From Acorus gramineus (taxonomy: Eukaryota > Streptophyta > Magnoliopsida > Acorales > Acoraceae): 64,000 nucleotides of DNA. The translations under genes and the position numbers were made by a program. The notes beneath the pieces are model-generated. The model did not search any database, had not been told where the DNA came from, and saw only the letters and a program-made list of their open reading frames with translations. Shown in pieces: positions 35,205-47,725 of the stretch. The stretch's first letter is position 1. The number at the start of each line of letters is the position of its first letter. The stretch lies in NCBI GenBank assembly GCA_030737835.1, contig JAUJYN010000013.1, positions 3,326,602 through 3,390,601 on the forward strand, given 5' to 3'.

Positions 35205-38200
35205 ACAAGGATAATATTACATGGATCCTCAGTTGTCCTCCCGCATGCAGTCTACACATTTTTTTTCAATATACTTCATGCAGTAAAGCATTTACTTTCA
35301 TAAAAATAAAATATATATTCCAATAAATTATATGAATCAACTTATAAAAAAAAGAAAAATTACATCATTCATTTCGCAAAGTATACATCTTGTTGTAAAT
35401 ATTACTCACTCCATGGGAGACCACAAATAAAGATGTCACAACAACACACCCTTCTTTGCAAACAAGAGCTTCAATGTTACAAAGAAACCATTCAAACTCG
35501 AAATTGAAAAACTTTTATTCAAACCTGTCTGATACGCATTAACAACCGATCCAAAATGGCATTCTTTAAAAAAGATTAATGTGAGCACATCAATATTCAA
35601 AAGTTTGGTCCATCTTTGCATCTATGCATGATGGACTCAGCATTAGTAAGCATGAAATGGAAGCACCTCCTCTCCCTTCACAGCCAATGATTCATGATTC
35701 TTTTCTTTGTTCCTTTAAATGAAAAGACCAGTTGGTTCTGCATTCATAACCAAATCAATGTTAGCCAAACCTTCCCTTATTCATGGTTTTCAACAGCCAC
35801 CTTTTTATGATCAATTTTTTTGGGAGAGATTGGAGGTCTTGTTGTTGCACATGATGCGCTGCAAAGAAGCCAGAAAACATGTTATGCTTTAAGCCTAACC
35901 TTCACATGCAAGCATAAGACATGCCGATGCATGTGTTTATCTGAAATTTCACTATTTCAAATCCTATCAATGTAAAAAATTCAGCTTAAACTTATGCATA
36001 TGTTCTGCCTATTATGTTTGTATAATTATGTGACTTTTATGAATTTCACTAGTGTACTCTCTTTATGTGAGTGCATGACCTTGGGTGTAAAAATATTCAG
36101 GGATTGGAAAGCAACTTATTAATTTAGGAAACAAGTTGCACTAATGAGATTTCAATTATAATATGGCATTCAAAATTTAGATTTGGGAGCTCAATTATCT
36201 TAGTTGTTACCACTACAGCAAGCCCTTAGACACCCAAAAGGTGAACATAATGTGGAAAAATATCGTGTCGCGAATTGAAATATTGAAAAATGAAAAGAAA
36301 CATACAGTCACAAAAATAAAAGAAGAGATTTACATGATTCGGCAAAGATTGACTTGAAAATCATCTACAGTTCCAACTGAAACAACCACCAAATTAAAAA
36401 GTTATCTGCAATGTGTTTTTCATGATCAATTCATAGAAATCAACCAACAAAAAAAACAAAGAAAGAGATAAACACCTCATAGAAAGCAAGAAATCATGAT
36501 TGGATGGATCCAAACCCAAATATATTAAGGCCATCTCATCAACAACAAAAAAAGAATACAATGCTAAAACACATTGAAGAAGTTCCATAAAATGGTCTAA
36601 TCTTTGAAAAGAAGCATATAATCACTACTCCATTAAGGCTTTTATATAATTTAAACATAGAAAAGCCAATAACAAATGCAACACTTTTTTTTTTAACAAA
36701 ACGCAGCTTCTCCACGAACTATTAACAAGCAAAAACAAGTAGATACATAAATCCATTCATCAAGCATCATAGAATTGAATGTTCAGGACTTCAGAAAACC
36801 ATTCCTTGGTATAGTAAATTAAATAACTTGTTTATAATAATATCTCAAGTCTTTTTAGATCATAATAAAAAACAAACCAGCTAAAGATTGAATTAGCACT
36901 GAATCACATCTTATCAGGTTGGCAGAGTTGCCCTCTCTTCACCAATTGATTCTGGGGTGGAGTCTTTAGTCCAAGCAGGGAAAAAAAACAATTACCTATA
37001 AAAATAAATAAAAAGAATTCGTCATAATCCTTGAAATGCTTGCTTCACATCTTTGCTCCCAGAAGCCTGAACAGATGGAGATGTATTGTGAACCTGTCCT
37101 AAAATCACAGGCAAATCACAGTTACTCAAAAGTTCGTATGGTAATCTTTCTCTAAATTTCACTCCCCTTGAGCAGCCAGAAAATAATGATAACTTTTATC
37201 AACTCCAACTGGAAAAAAAAAAATGCAAATAAATAATCTAGATCTTGCTGATACCAGTGAAAGTATTAAAAAAAAATAGATAAACAGAATATAAATAAAT
37301 AAAACAAATATATAAACCTGCACAAGAACAAAAACTCAACTTCAAAACTCCTAAATTTTTTATTCCTGTATATGTTTCAAAACACAGATTGATTTAGTTC
37401 ATTAATTTCCAGTAAGACAAACATAAGTACCTGAAATATATGAAAAAAAAATGTGTAAAAGAACATATATCACAAGCAGATTTTCTCTGAAGTACTGAAT
37501 TAAAAAAAAAAAAAAAAAATTCATAATAAAAATACTCATACAACTGGAAGCAGTAAAGCACACATCAACCAAAGACTACCACCCAATTTTCAGTAACTGA
37601 GGCTACAAAGCCACCTCTCTCTCTCTATAAATGCAAATATGTGTTCATATTCATGGTGGTGGTATTTGAATCAAAATCTTGCCCTTGACCACGCAGCCTA
37701 GAACATGACCAGCGCATGGGGGTCCAAGCCTACCTTGGTATATATGGAATCCAAAATATATCTTTGTTGCTCTTCTCACCATGCTTTATCAACTATGTTG
37801 GTAGGCCAGTACTCCGATGCGGTGTTTATGAAAGGGTTGCGCGGTCTTGAGCAAGATTTTGCTGGTTGCACCATCATCGTGAACAACAAGGGATAACCCC
37901 AAAAAGAGAAATATTTTTATATATGGTAGTAGAGATTGATCATAAAAAGTGGAGGTTGAACAAAGTATAGATCAAGTGCAAAGACAAGAAGATCTCTATT
38001 ATTCATGAAGAAGAAGAGAACAAGACATCAACTCTATCATAGGAAGAAGGAACTTCTTTGTGCATCATAGTTTATGTTGCATTTATAGAGTTATAAAAAG
38101 AAACCATAGTGTAGTGAGAAGAAATACAGAAATACTTCTTTTTTCGTACTTAAAGTGATAAATCCGCACCTAATCATTGTTCATGTTGATATTAAGTAGA

Positions 38201-38235
38201 AATTACACAAAAAAATTAAATTCACAAATGGTTTT
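35205..38235. other. AT-rich intergenic DNA with orphan exon-like pieces
   Basis: Mostly non-coding. Three minus-strand pieces have a good acceptor followed by short coding-like sequence and a stop: near 37,022-37,098 (QVHNTSPSVQASGSKDVKQ, ending QGL), near 36,905-36,965 (a CCTGCTTGGAC start, ending ATLPT), and 35,791-35,863 (SCATTRPPISPKKIDHKKVA, ending ENHE). I cannot join them into a gene or name a family. They may be remnants of a lost gene or of transposon-captured exons. Confidence 0.3.
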
Positions 38236-38249
38236 TATAAATATTTGTT

Positions 38250-38421
38250 TTTTTTTTTTTTTTATATCAGGGGACCCCTTGTGGTTGACCTTCTTACGAT
38301 CGAACTGAAAAGATTACCTCCGCCTGTTTGTTCTGATCCCACGAAAAATTCTTTCAAATAATCACCAACAAACAGGTGAGTAAGTCAGCGTGAAGACTCG
38401 AATCCAGAACCTATCGGTAAC
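38250..38421 (-). mobile_element. SINE-like retroposon (5'-truncated), with 14-bp target duplication
   Basis: A minus-strand insert of about 172 bp ends in a poly(A) tail (T run at 38,250-38,263 on +). It is flanked by an exact 14-bp repeat TATAAATATTTGTT (38,236-38,249 and 38,422-38,435). Near its 5' end GGATTCGAGTC resembles a Pol III B box (GGTTCGANTCC); no A box is seen, so it is probably 5'-truncated. Confidence 0.75.
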
Positions 38422-38435
38422 TATAAATATTTGTT

Positions 38436-41400
38436 ATTTAAGCTCGCCCTCTTTATCGTATTATAATGAATTCATGTAACTTAATTTTCCATAAAAAGCA
38501 TTGGAGGGGAACATATATCACTTTTTTTCCAATAAATAAGAAAGAGGGGAAGAAAGAAGAAAAATGTAATTAAGAACAATCATTCCTGTTATTTTTTTTC
38601 TTCTTGTAATACATGAAAAAGTTTGAGGTGGGTTTGTTTGAGAGAAGGGGATGGTGTTTGGGTCGTTAGGAAGCATTTAAGTTATCAGTTATCACTGCTT
38701 CATTTGTCTGAAACCTGAACTCCTTTATTCACAGCCTTAAATTGATGTACCTCTAATGGTATAAATCAACATGTACTTGTCTCGAACTGCTAGATACGTT
38801 TTTTTAATTAGTAAGCATATGCGCCACATCTCTCAAGGACCTAGGACTGCCTCTCAATTTGAAATCCCTATTTACTTTATTGATCTCGTAATGGGATAAG
38901 TGATGGGGGTGAGAGTTAATTGTGAAGGTAAGTGATGGGATAAAGGATAATTGTGGAGATAAATAGGGGATAACAACTTATCCTGTTTGATGTTAAAACA
39001 AATCAGGAAAAAGTGGAGGGGGGGAGGACAGCTTGTAATATATGAAACAATTATCTCTATTTTGAAATAAAAATGAAAATTTTTTGTTTCACCTAAAATC
39101 TAGAATAATATTTATTTCTACTTTTTGTCTTAATTTTGACAATGTAAATAAATAAAAAATTGATGAATTTTTTATCCCTTAAAAAAGGGAGGACAACTTG
39201 TAATATATGAAACAGTTGTCCCTATTTTGAAATAAAAATAGAAATTTTTTGTTTCACCTAAAATCTAGAATAATATTTATCACTACTTTTTACCTCAATT
39301 TTGACAATGTAAATAAAGAAAAAAATGATGAATTTTTTATCCCTTAAAAATATGACAATTTATCCTTAAAACCTTAACCCCTTGTTAAACTAGCCGTACG
39401 TAAGTTGAAAATGGAGCATTGCCACATGTAGCTTTTTTTCAATCTTATTTCACCTATACATATATTAACGAGATATATATTTTGTTACAAATGTTTTTAC
39501 ATTTTCTGTAAATGAATTCAAATTCATTGTATATATTTCATTTTTAATAAGAATATATATATTATTATCTTATATATATTACTATTTTTAAAAAATCAGA
39601 GCAGATACATATTATAAATGAGACTGAAAAAAAAGATTGTACGTTACTTTATTCTTGGAACATGGTTGATTATGCTTAAGCGGGAGTACATGTGTTTCCA
39701 AATGTCTCAAATGGTCATAGTTGGTTTTTAGAAAAACTAAACAAAGTTTTAGTTATATGAAGATTTTTTTATAAAAAAACTTTCTAAATGTCTAACAAAT
39801 ATGTACTTTTTTAAAGAACAATTTTAATTAAAAAATTATTTTTCAAATGAATTTAAAAAATGTTTCCAAATTGAGAGGGGGAACCTGCATTGTGTTGAAA
39901 AGATGGTCATCAATGGAACAGAGTTGTCCTTGCATGTGTTCCAACTTTTTTTTTTTTTTGTTTTCTAAGGGTCACATTCACTTTTATGGCCCTGCAGGTT
40001 GAAGGAGAGGGTGGCCTTGCCAGGCCTCCCTACAAAGGAAGATTGCCTGATTGATATATGGAGCTTTGGAAGCTGCATCACTGTGCAAAAGTGATCCTAT
40101 AATGAATAAAATTTATACAATGCATGTTCTTTATTATTTGAATTAAATTTAAGGGGGGTTAACAATGACGAACAACAAAGCCTATGCGGAATAACCAAGA
40201 AGAAAAGGGAATAGAGAAAAAAATTCTTGTTTTGCAAGACAAATTATGATAGATACATTTGAATAACTTAGCATAAGCCCTAACAACTATTCCAGGAGGG
40301 TTGAAAATACTTATATGAGTTATTTATGTCAGTAGATAAAAATATAATTTTATGTTATTTAGAAAATAAATTTCACTTACTATTGTCACGCACATTTGAA
40401 AAATGTCACATTCATCATACTATACAAACATCTCTCACATATATTTTTAAATACAAATAATTTATTCAAAGGTAGAGTTGATGCTGGAGCATTTACCACA
40501 CTCATCATTCCCACCCAATCCTCCAAATGGCATTGAAGTATTGACTAAGTGGTTATTGATTTGATCACTTTTTTCTTGGTAATTGATAGAGTTGGCATTT
40601 TCAAGTTTTATTAGCCTTGGAAGTTGTGTTTTATTTTAGTCATTATTTTGTAACTTGTATTGCTCCATTCCCATATATTGAAATTTGAACTATTATTATT
40701 CCATGACATGAGAATTGGACAAATCAACATAGAACTTGTAGTCTTTAATGAGGCATGTCTCCTCTCTTTGCCTATCTAAACTCCGAAAAATGAATGAAAA
40801 TACAACTCGAGTTTAAATCTTTTCTACAAAGTGAGCATATGAGTAACCAATTTTAAGTGCCTACTACTTCCTCTTATCTTGCTTCTTATGAACACCTTGT
40901 GAGCAAGTCGAAGGTGAAAAAAAACTTCTCTTATCTTCTCTCATTGATCGATGGTCCATAGGAGGTGGTAAGCGTCCTCTCACCTCTACGTTTGACCGGA
41001 TTGATCTGATTGGAGTGACAAGAATATCTTTCATATCCTAGAGATATTCTCTTATCAAGAGTTGTCATTTAAATTATCATAAACTCTTATCCATATTTAA
41101 TCCAAACAAACAAAACAATAATTTTTATGATGATTTCCCATGAGTAACACAAAAAATTCAAACAAAAAATTGATTATTATGCATAGATAGTATCTACTCT
41201 AGTATAGCTATCGGACGAGAATAATTCTATTCCTCACCCCAAATGGAGGGTTAGGAGTGAAATCCCAGAGCGAAGCCTTTAAAAAAACTCACTGTTTGGC
41301 ATCAAGTTCTCTTCTCTGTTCACCTACAAATCGAAAAAAAAAAAGTTACCACTGGTATTCTTGGCATTCATGGATGAATGTAGAGGGAGGAGGGGCTTGT

Positions 41401-42033
41401 TTGTATGTGCCCCTATTTACTGTTGCTGTATGAGTACTGGTTTGATTCATGCTTTGATTGTGGTGAATCCATCATGCATGTTTGGTTTGGGTGATTAATG
41501 TTTGCCATATGGGGTTGGTTGATGATTGAGTCCACTTTGAATGTTGTGAGAGAGATCACTTATTTGAGCTGCATTCAATCGCTGCTTCACTCCTCTGCAG
41601 CTTCTACTTATCATTTTGAAGGGACCACTGCTGAATGCTGATGGCCTTTTTGGTATAAATGAGACATCAAAGAGGTGATGGACAAGTTTTGATGGAGGGT
41701 GAATATGGAAAATGTAAAACTCAGTCCACCCATACCTTTTTTAAACCATATATTTTAATAATGAAATCACATTTTTTTCAATAAAAAAGAACATATATGT
41801 ATTAAATTTATATATTTTTGCGTTTTTCATAACATAGAATACATTAACAATGTGGAGTATACATTGTATTAAACAATTTCATATATTATATTAACGATAT
41901 GACAATTATAAACAAGATTTAAAAATAGACTAAGTGTATTAATGCCCTCGCCAGGGGACTAATGGTAAAAGGATTCAAATTCATGCTACTAATCCTTTCT
42001 GATGCATATGCAGTATTAGAGGCAATGCAAAAC
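38436..42033. other. AT-rich intergenic DNA between SINE and PPR gene
   Basis: Contains a 165-bp tandem duplication (separate entry). A short plus-strand exon-like piece lies near 39,998-40,052 (acceptor CCCTGCAG, then VEGEGGLARPPYKGRLPD and stop), unsupported by neighbours. The PPR 3' UTR probably lies in the last few hundred bases. Confidence 0.5.
39022..39350. repeat. 165-bp tandem duplication
   Basis: Units 39,022-39,186 and 39,187-39,350 share GGGAGGACA(A/G)CTTGTAATA at their start and TTTTTTATCCCTTAAAAA at their end, with scattered differences throughout. No coding capacity. Confidence 0.9.
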
Positions 42034-43131
42034 TTATTCACTGACATTGTATAATTCACTACTACAAGACTTCATATCCAAGCACAAGCACTTGATCATC
42101 ACCTTCCAAGTCCCCCACCGGGGCACGAACCCGTCACGCACCATCCGCCGCAACACAACCTCCGCATCCCCCACCCTCCCCTCCCCACAAAGCCCAGCAA
42201 CCACCGCCTCATACGCCTTAAAACTCGGCCGCCGCCCACGCTCGCACCCCATCTCCTCCACCACAAACACCTTTGCCTCCCCGAACCTCCGCGCCCCGAT
42301 CAACCCACACAACACCGCTTGATAAGAATCCGAATTCGGGCGGCACCCCCACCGCATCATCCCCCTCAGCATCCCCATCGCCTCATCAACCCTCCCGCGC
42401 TTACAAACGCCCGAAATCAACACGTTGAACACGACCGTGTCGGGCTCGCACCGCTCCCTCCCCATCCTCTCCAGAAGCGCGAACGCCTCCCCCACCTCGC
42501 CTCGCGCGCACAGGAAGTGCATCAGCGTCGCGTACGTCACCCGGTTCGGCTTGGGCATCTCGTCGAGCAGCGCGAGCGCGTCGTCGCGCCTGTCGGACGC
42601 GCAGAGGCCCTTGATGAGGATATTGAACGAGCAGGTGTCGGGCGTGACGCCCAACCGCGGCGCGAGTGCGCAGAGGAGTGCGCGCACGGAGTCGAAGCGG
42701 CGCGCGGAGACGAGCGCGGCGAGGACGAGGTTGAAGGTCTTGACGGAGGGGAAGCAGTGGAAGTCGGAGGGCATGCGCGAGAGGGTGTGGAGGGCGCGGT
42801 CGGGGGATTGGGTCTTGATGAGTTTGTGGAAGAAGGGGTCGGAGAGGGGGAGGCGTTCGCGGCGCGTGCGGAGGAGGAGGGAGTCGATGGAGGGATGGTC
42901 GCGGAGGCGGGAGAGGATGGCGGTGTAGAGGGGTTCGGAGGGGCGGTAGTCGTGGCGGAGGGAGAGCTTGGAGAGGAAGGGATGGATGGATTTGGGGTCG
43001 GTGATGTTGGAGAAGAGGGTGAGGGTTTCTGTTGGGGAGAGCCAGTCGTGGTGGTCTAGACGGCGGAGGAGGCGGTGGTCGGTGGTGGAGAGGGGGTGGT
43101 GGTGTGGTTTGAGGAGGTGGTGGGGTGGCAT
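42034..43131 (-). CDS. P-class pentatricopeptide repeat protein
   Basis: An intronless gene of 365 codons, ATG 43,129-43,131 to stop 42,034. From about residue 125 to the end it consists of six to seven tandem 35-residue helical repeats with the usual pattern (TFNLVLAAL, SFNILIKGLC, TYATLMHFLC, VFNVLISGVCKRGRVDEAM, SYQAVLCGLI, AYEAVVAGLCGEGRV). No E, DYW or SMR domain is seen, so it is P-class. Such proteins bind organellar RNA and aid its processing, stability or translation; this one's target is unknown. The N-terminus is His/Pro/Leu/Arg-rich with few acidic residues, compatible with a mitochondrial or plastid transit peptide. It is much more GC-rich than its surroundings, as is common for intronless PPR genes in monocots. 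Confidence 0.9.
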   Translation of the reverse strand: MPPHHLLKPHHHPLSTTDHRLLRRLDHHDWLSPTETLTLFSNITDPKSIHPFLSKLSLRHDYRPSEPLYTAILSRLRDHPSIDSLLLRTRRERLPLSDPFFHKLIKTQSPDRALHTLSRMPSDFHCFPSVKTFNLVLAALVSARRFDSVRALLCALAPRLGVTPDTCSFNILIKGLCASDRRDDALALLDEMPKPNRVTYATLMHFLCARGEVGEAFALLERMGRERCEPDTVVFNVLISGVCKRGRVDEAMGMLRGMMRWGCRPNSDSYQAVLCGLIGARRFGEAKVFVVEEMGCERGRRPSFKAYEAVVAGLCGEGRVGDAEVVLRRMVRDGFVPRWGTWKVMIKCLCLDMKSCSSELYNVSE

Positions 43132-43234
43132 TTTTTTTTTTTTTCTTGGTGCATGGTGGTGGGCATGGTGGGTTTGGGTTTAGTTGGGGGTGTTTGGATG
43201 CATTTCAAAAGGAGTAGGGCAGGGATACACCCAA

Positions 43235-43236
<2 letters not shown>

Positions 43237-43295
<59 letters not shown>
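43237..43295. repeat. 59-bp poly(T) tract upstream of the PPR gene
   Basis: An unbroken run of 59 T starts about 105 bp upstream of the PPR start codon. CACCCAACC precedes it (43,228-43,236) and recurs at 43,584-43,592, so it may be the poly(A) tail of a minus-strand retroposon occupying 43,237-43,583. The inserted body matches no family I recognise. Confidence 0.6.
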
Positions 43296-45637
43296 CTACT
43301 GGGCACCTCCTTTAAAAGTCCATCACCTCTCATTTTATTAAACACTGAGTCCACCATTTTATACTCTCCTACCCACTCTTTTATTTTCCCACTCAGACAT
43401 ATATCTACACTTCATAAGCCAACCATTATATAAATATTCAATCAAAATCACTTCCACCCCACCCCATCCACTGTTTCACAAACAAAATCCTCCCCATTCC
43501 CTCTCACAACCATCTACTGTTTCACAAACAAAACCCTCCCTCCCTCTTTGTTGCGGATGAGCAGCCCTGCCAGGATCTAGCCTCACCCAACCCCGCCCGG
43601 ATCCACCCGGCTTCCCTCTCTCTCGGTCCTCGTCTCCCTCCCTCTTTGTTACATCAAATCAGGTTTTCTATTTCTCTGATTCTCATCTCCCTCAATTTTA
43701 GTGTTTTTTTTCAAATTTTACAAACCCTAGATGTTTGAATACTTTGCATTTTCGCTTTAAATACAATTTTTATCTCCTTGTTTGTGAATGTATTTGTTCA
43801 AATGATGTGGGATTGAAAATCCTATTTTTTAAAAAATATGCTTTGTATTCCGTTTGAATTTTATAGTCAAAAGTGTTTCAGTACCCTTTTTTTTTATCTT
43901 TCCATACAACAAAGGCCTTGCGTGCTTGTGTTATTGGCAAAGGTTTTTTGTGAGGTTGGGATTCGAAGAATATACGATGGGGTTGTTTCAAGATTTGAGG
44001 AATGACCTGCAATTAAATTGAGACCCTCACTTTAAACTAATTAATCTTTTTTTAAAATATAAGTACAAATATTGACTTAGATGAAATTGGGATTTTGTCA
44101 TGAAAGCAACATTCCCAAATTCACACCTAAATATATTACCTTGAAATTAGTACTTCCAGCCATTTCTGAAAGGCACAGAGTTAGTGCATATTCTATTAAC
44201 GCCTCATATCTTTTAGATTTGAATTTTCCAGAACATTCAAAAACATCAACAATTATTAACTTTTGTCTATCATTGGTCATTTTGTAAAAGTTACTAGAAT
44301 GACTCAGCGCCTTAGATGGATTGAGTATAACAGCTTCATATAATAAAATACAGAGTTACTCTTATAAATATCAGAGTTAACCAATTTAGATAACAAATTA
44401 AATTGCCCATTACGACCTCTTGTAACCTACCAAAACCAGAGAGGAAACTATAATAAAAAAATGAAGTAGAAAAACAACTGAACCGACCCTGAAAATTCAT
44501 AATGCGTGGACTCCTCCTTTTTGGCTATGAATGTCTAGAAGACAGTGATCGATGTTATAATGCACCTGAACTAATATCTTTCAACAAGGTTAATGATAGT
44601 ATGTAAGTAATGACACCTATTTATGCCTTGGTTTTGAGTTTACTGATTACCATGTCTTGGCACAGAAAATAGAAAACAAGTCATCTAATTTTGGCCCACT
44701 CATTAATGTATGTTACAACATTGAACCTTCCTACTGATACACTTGGTGGATTATTTCACTTAATCAATTAGATATGACAAAATTACCACATTCATCTTTA
44801 TCATCCATTTTGTCTCAAATACACTCTTTGGAGAATCAAGCAAGAAGTAAGTCCTCAGATCAACAAATTCAAAGGAATTTGAACTGATTAACCCATAAGA
44901 TGATAATATTATAATAACATGATTACCTGCACTTAAAGAACCCCTTTTGATGCACATGATTGTTCATGAAGGCTTAGGATGAGGTTACTTTTGCTTCATT
45001 TTAATTACTGGATTATAAATCCATAATTTTCTGGATTTTTATGAACTGTTTGGAGAATTTTGGTTTTGAAATGAAAATTCTTAATAAATTGGTAGAAGAA
45101 AAATACTTAAATGCATCATATGTTATTCTTTTTTTTCTTTGTTTTTTTGCTCAGACAGCTTATTATCTTGCATATCACAAAGGATTCATCTACCAAATCA
45201 TGATACACAAAACTATTGAAACACAAGTTCAACCATAATGTTGAAGAGAACCACACAACATGAGAGTATACATAGTATAATGAGATGTAGATGCAGAGGT
45301 TTCTAATAGATAATTCCTATATAAATGTTGATGCACAGGAAAGTAGTACTTCCAGCCATTTCTGAAAGGCTTAGAGTTAGTGCATATATTAGCAGTTTAT
45401 GAAAGCCAGTTGATCAATGACTTGATGGGGGGCAACTCAAAGAGGATGACCAATATTATCTCTTGACACTCTAATGGTCAAGGAAGATGAGGATTAGGAA
45501 GAGGTTGCTTTTAGAATAATTGGAGGTGAAAAGTGTTGGCCCCTAATTGATAATAATGTGGGAAAGCTAATGTTCAGATAGTGGGGTTTGTTATGGTAAA
45601 GTAGGTCTTGTATGAATAAATTTCTCATAAATTACAA

Positions 45638-45777
45638 TGTTGTCATTATTATGCATAGATATTTATAAGTTATAATAGTTTCAACAAACATGTCATATCA
45701 ACAAACATGTTGTCATTATTATGCATAGATATTTATAAGTTATAATAGTTTCAGCAAACATGTCATATCAGCCTATT
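45638..45777. repeat. 70-bp tandem duplication
   Basis: Two adjacent, almost identical 70-bp units, each with TGTTGTCATTATTATGCATA and AACATGTCATATCA. Confidence 0.88.
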
Positions 45778-46246
45778 TTAAATTAAAAGCTATAAGTTTC
45801 AACAAACACCTGTAAATTTTTTTTAACTTTTTTGTGGAGCCCTAGAGATAAAACGTGCTGTAATTAGTATGGTTTAGTCCATATCTGAATAACTATGCCT
45901 TTTAGCTTTTGCATTGTTGGTCTTCTAATGGCATGCATTAAAAAGTTGAAGAGGCTCCATTTGTTTTAAAGTGACATGTAAAAAGGATTCCATAAACAAT
46001 AGCCAGACTTTGAATTTTATTGTTATTTTTTCCAGGGAGTCTAAAAATTGAGTGATCCTTATGTTTTTGAATATATATTTGGAATAAACTTTTCTGCATC
46101 ATTAGTCATGTCCCCTTAGGGCTTATTATGGTTAGACATCTCACACTTTTTCCTTTGCTGCCATTGGCTGTGAGTTTACAATGAAAAAAAAAATAGTGAG
46201 TCTTGTAAGGATGTTGTATGTGAGAAGAGTAGTATCTTAAGTTATC

Positions 46247-46302
46247 TATCTCACTCATTTATATAACAAGCCTATATCTCACTCATTTATATAACAAGCC
46301 TA
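46247..46302. repeat. 28-bp tandem duplication
   Basis: TATCTCACTCATTTATATAA plus CAAGCCTA is repeated exactly twice in tandem. Confidence 0.9.
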
Positions 46303-46910
46303 TATTTTTATTACTCTATATGTCATACAACCAGAGGTCCTCCTAAGTCCCTTTTGGTTTGGTCCACTTGAATGGGTAATTTTAAACTGATATGTGACTC
46401 CTGTAGTGATACATATGGAGTCACTACTCAGTAGTCAGTCAGTCTTGAGTTACTTTCTCTGTGATAAATGGTCACGTCATCTCAATTTTTGCCTCAGACA
46501 TAAATAAAGAATGAGACACTCTCTGTTCAGTGTCATTAGACTATTGAATGAGAAACATTGGTTGGAGAGACCTCTAGTATTGATGGATTGAAATTTGTTA
46601 GTACATCATTCATGTAATAAGAATGAATGATGAATAACACATGTCCATTACCAATAGTTTGTCTTATTGGTAGTGGTATGGGTGTTTGGTTGGATAACAT
46701 GGATTTGTAGCATGGTTTCATGAGTTATTTTTGTTGGTTGGGTATCTTTTATAAAACCAACATATGTTTGAATAACAGTCATTATGTTTTTGACATATAT
46801 ATTTTGAAATTTTTTAATGAACGAAGAACTCTATTTTATTGATAAAGAATTGTACATATCATTGGTTGATTCAAACTCTTTTGACTAGTATGGCACCAAA
46901 GAAACTGATG

Positions 46911-47640
46911 TAGGACAGATTTGAAAAGAAATCATTGCAGAATATTTGATTTCAAATCTGTTATCAAAATAAATTTTTATGAGATTTTATTTAGGAATTT
47001 AGGATTTTTAGGATCTTATGTTTTATTTTATTAAATTTTAATTATTGTCATTGTAATTGTGTCTTTACTATTTTTAGTAGAGTCATAATTCACATTATGA
47101 ATATGTATTTGATGTTTGTGGCCTATAAAATGAGTGCCACCATATTTTGTAAAAAAAAAAACTTTTGATCAATAATATTTTGAATTTTCTCCCTTGTGGG
47201 TTTTATTCCTTGTGGATTCAAAGAGCTTATGAGATCTCAATGCTGGTTGGATCTTTCTACCGTTTCACGCTGCGTTAGGTGGTATCAGAGCGAGGATTCA
47301 CCTGGCTTCGATGACACATAGCTGTGCGGGAAACAACCATCCCATTGATGGTGATCGTGGGGTGCAGAAGCTGTTTCGGCCGTTGCGGGAGGACCAGAAG
47401 CCACTTCGGGAGGAGTTTCGTCAACAAACGCGGCAGACTCTTCGTGAGGTGAAGGCTGGCGTGAATCTCAACACCGACAACAGACGACCTGGGAGTGACA
47501 GGATGCATGCCGAGGGATTTGCCCGAGGCCAACTTTTAAATAATTTCGATTTGTTCCTAGAGATAGACCACAGTGGGAGTGTTTATGGGGTAAAAAGAGG
47601 TGTATTCATGTTTCGAATATTTCATGCATATTAATTCTTT
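46911..47640 (+). mobile_element. Retrotransposon fragment: short LTR, primer site and gag start
   Basis: A likely LTR of about 370 bp starts TGATGTAGGACAG at 46,911, has a TATA-like GCCTATAAAATGAG near 47,120, and ends just before the primer site TGGTATCAGAGC at 47,280-47,291 (initiator tRNA-Met). A gag-like N-terminus follows (GDRGVQKLFRPLREDQKPLR, then EEFRQQTRQTLREV), with homology fading near 47,640. No second LTR is in the window, and the LTR edge is uncertain by a few bases. The clade is not determined; a short-LTR chromovirus is possible. Confidence 0.65.
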
Positions 47641-47725
47641 AAACATGGTTTAGAATGAAATTTCATTTTAGGATTCTCACCTCTTGGACGTCTTCAGACT
47701 AACCCCTCTTTTTTTGTTGTTTCAG

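Larger units (their letters stand above)
43600..46910. other. Intergenic DNA with short duplications
   Basis: No supported gene. A piece of about 40 bp (AGTACTTCCAGCCATTTCTG, then AGAGTTAGTGCATAT) occurs at 44,149-44,190 and again at 45,345-45,387, so some of this is diverged repeat. Two tandem duplications are listed separately. Confidence 0.5.

Noticed and set aside
37705..37896. Plus-strand open frame of 63 codons as a gene
   Set aside because: No recognisable motif, no splice context and AT-rich surroundings; it could be a transposon scrap but cannot be supported.
41945..41990. tRNA-like A/B boxes near the PPR 3' end (GGTAAAAGGATTCAAATTC)
   Set aside because: Only weak B-box similarity, with no tail or target duplication found, so not called as a SINE or tRNA.
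42319..43059. Plus-strand open frame of 246 codons opposite the PPR gene
   Set aside because: It is the antisense shadow of a GC-rich PPR coding sequence, rich in Glu/Gly/Val with no domain; the minus-strand PPR repeats explain the region.
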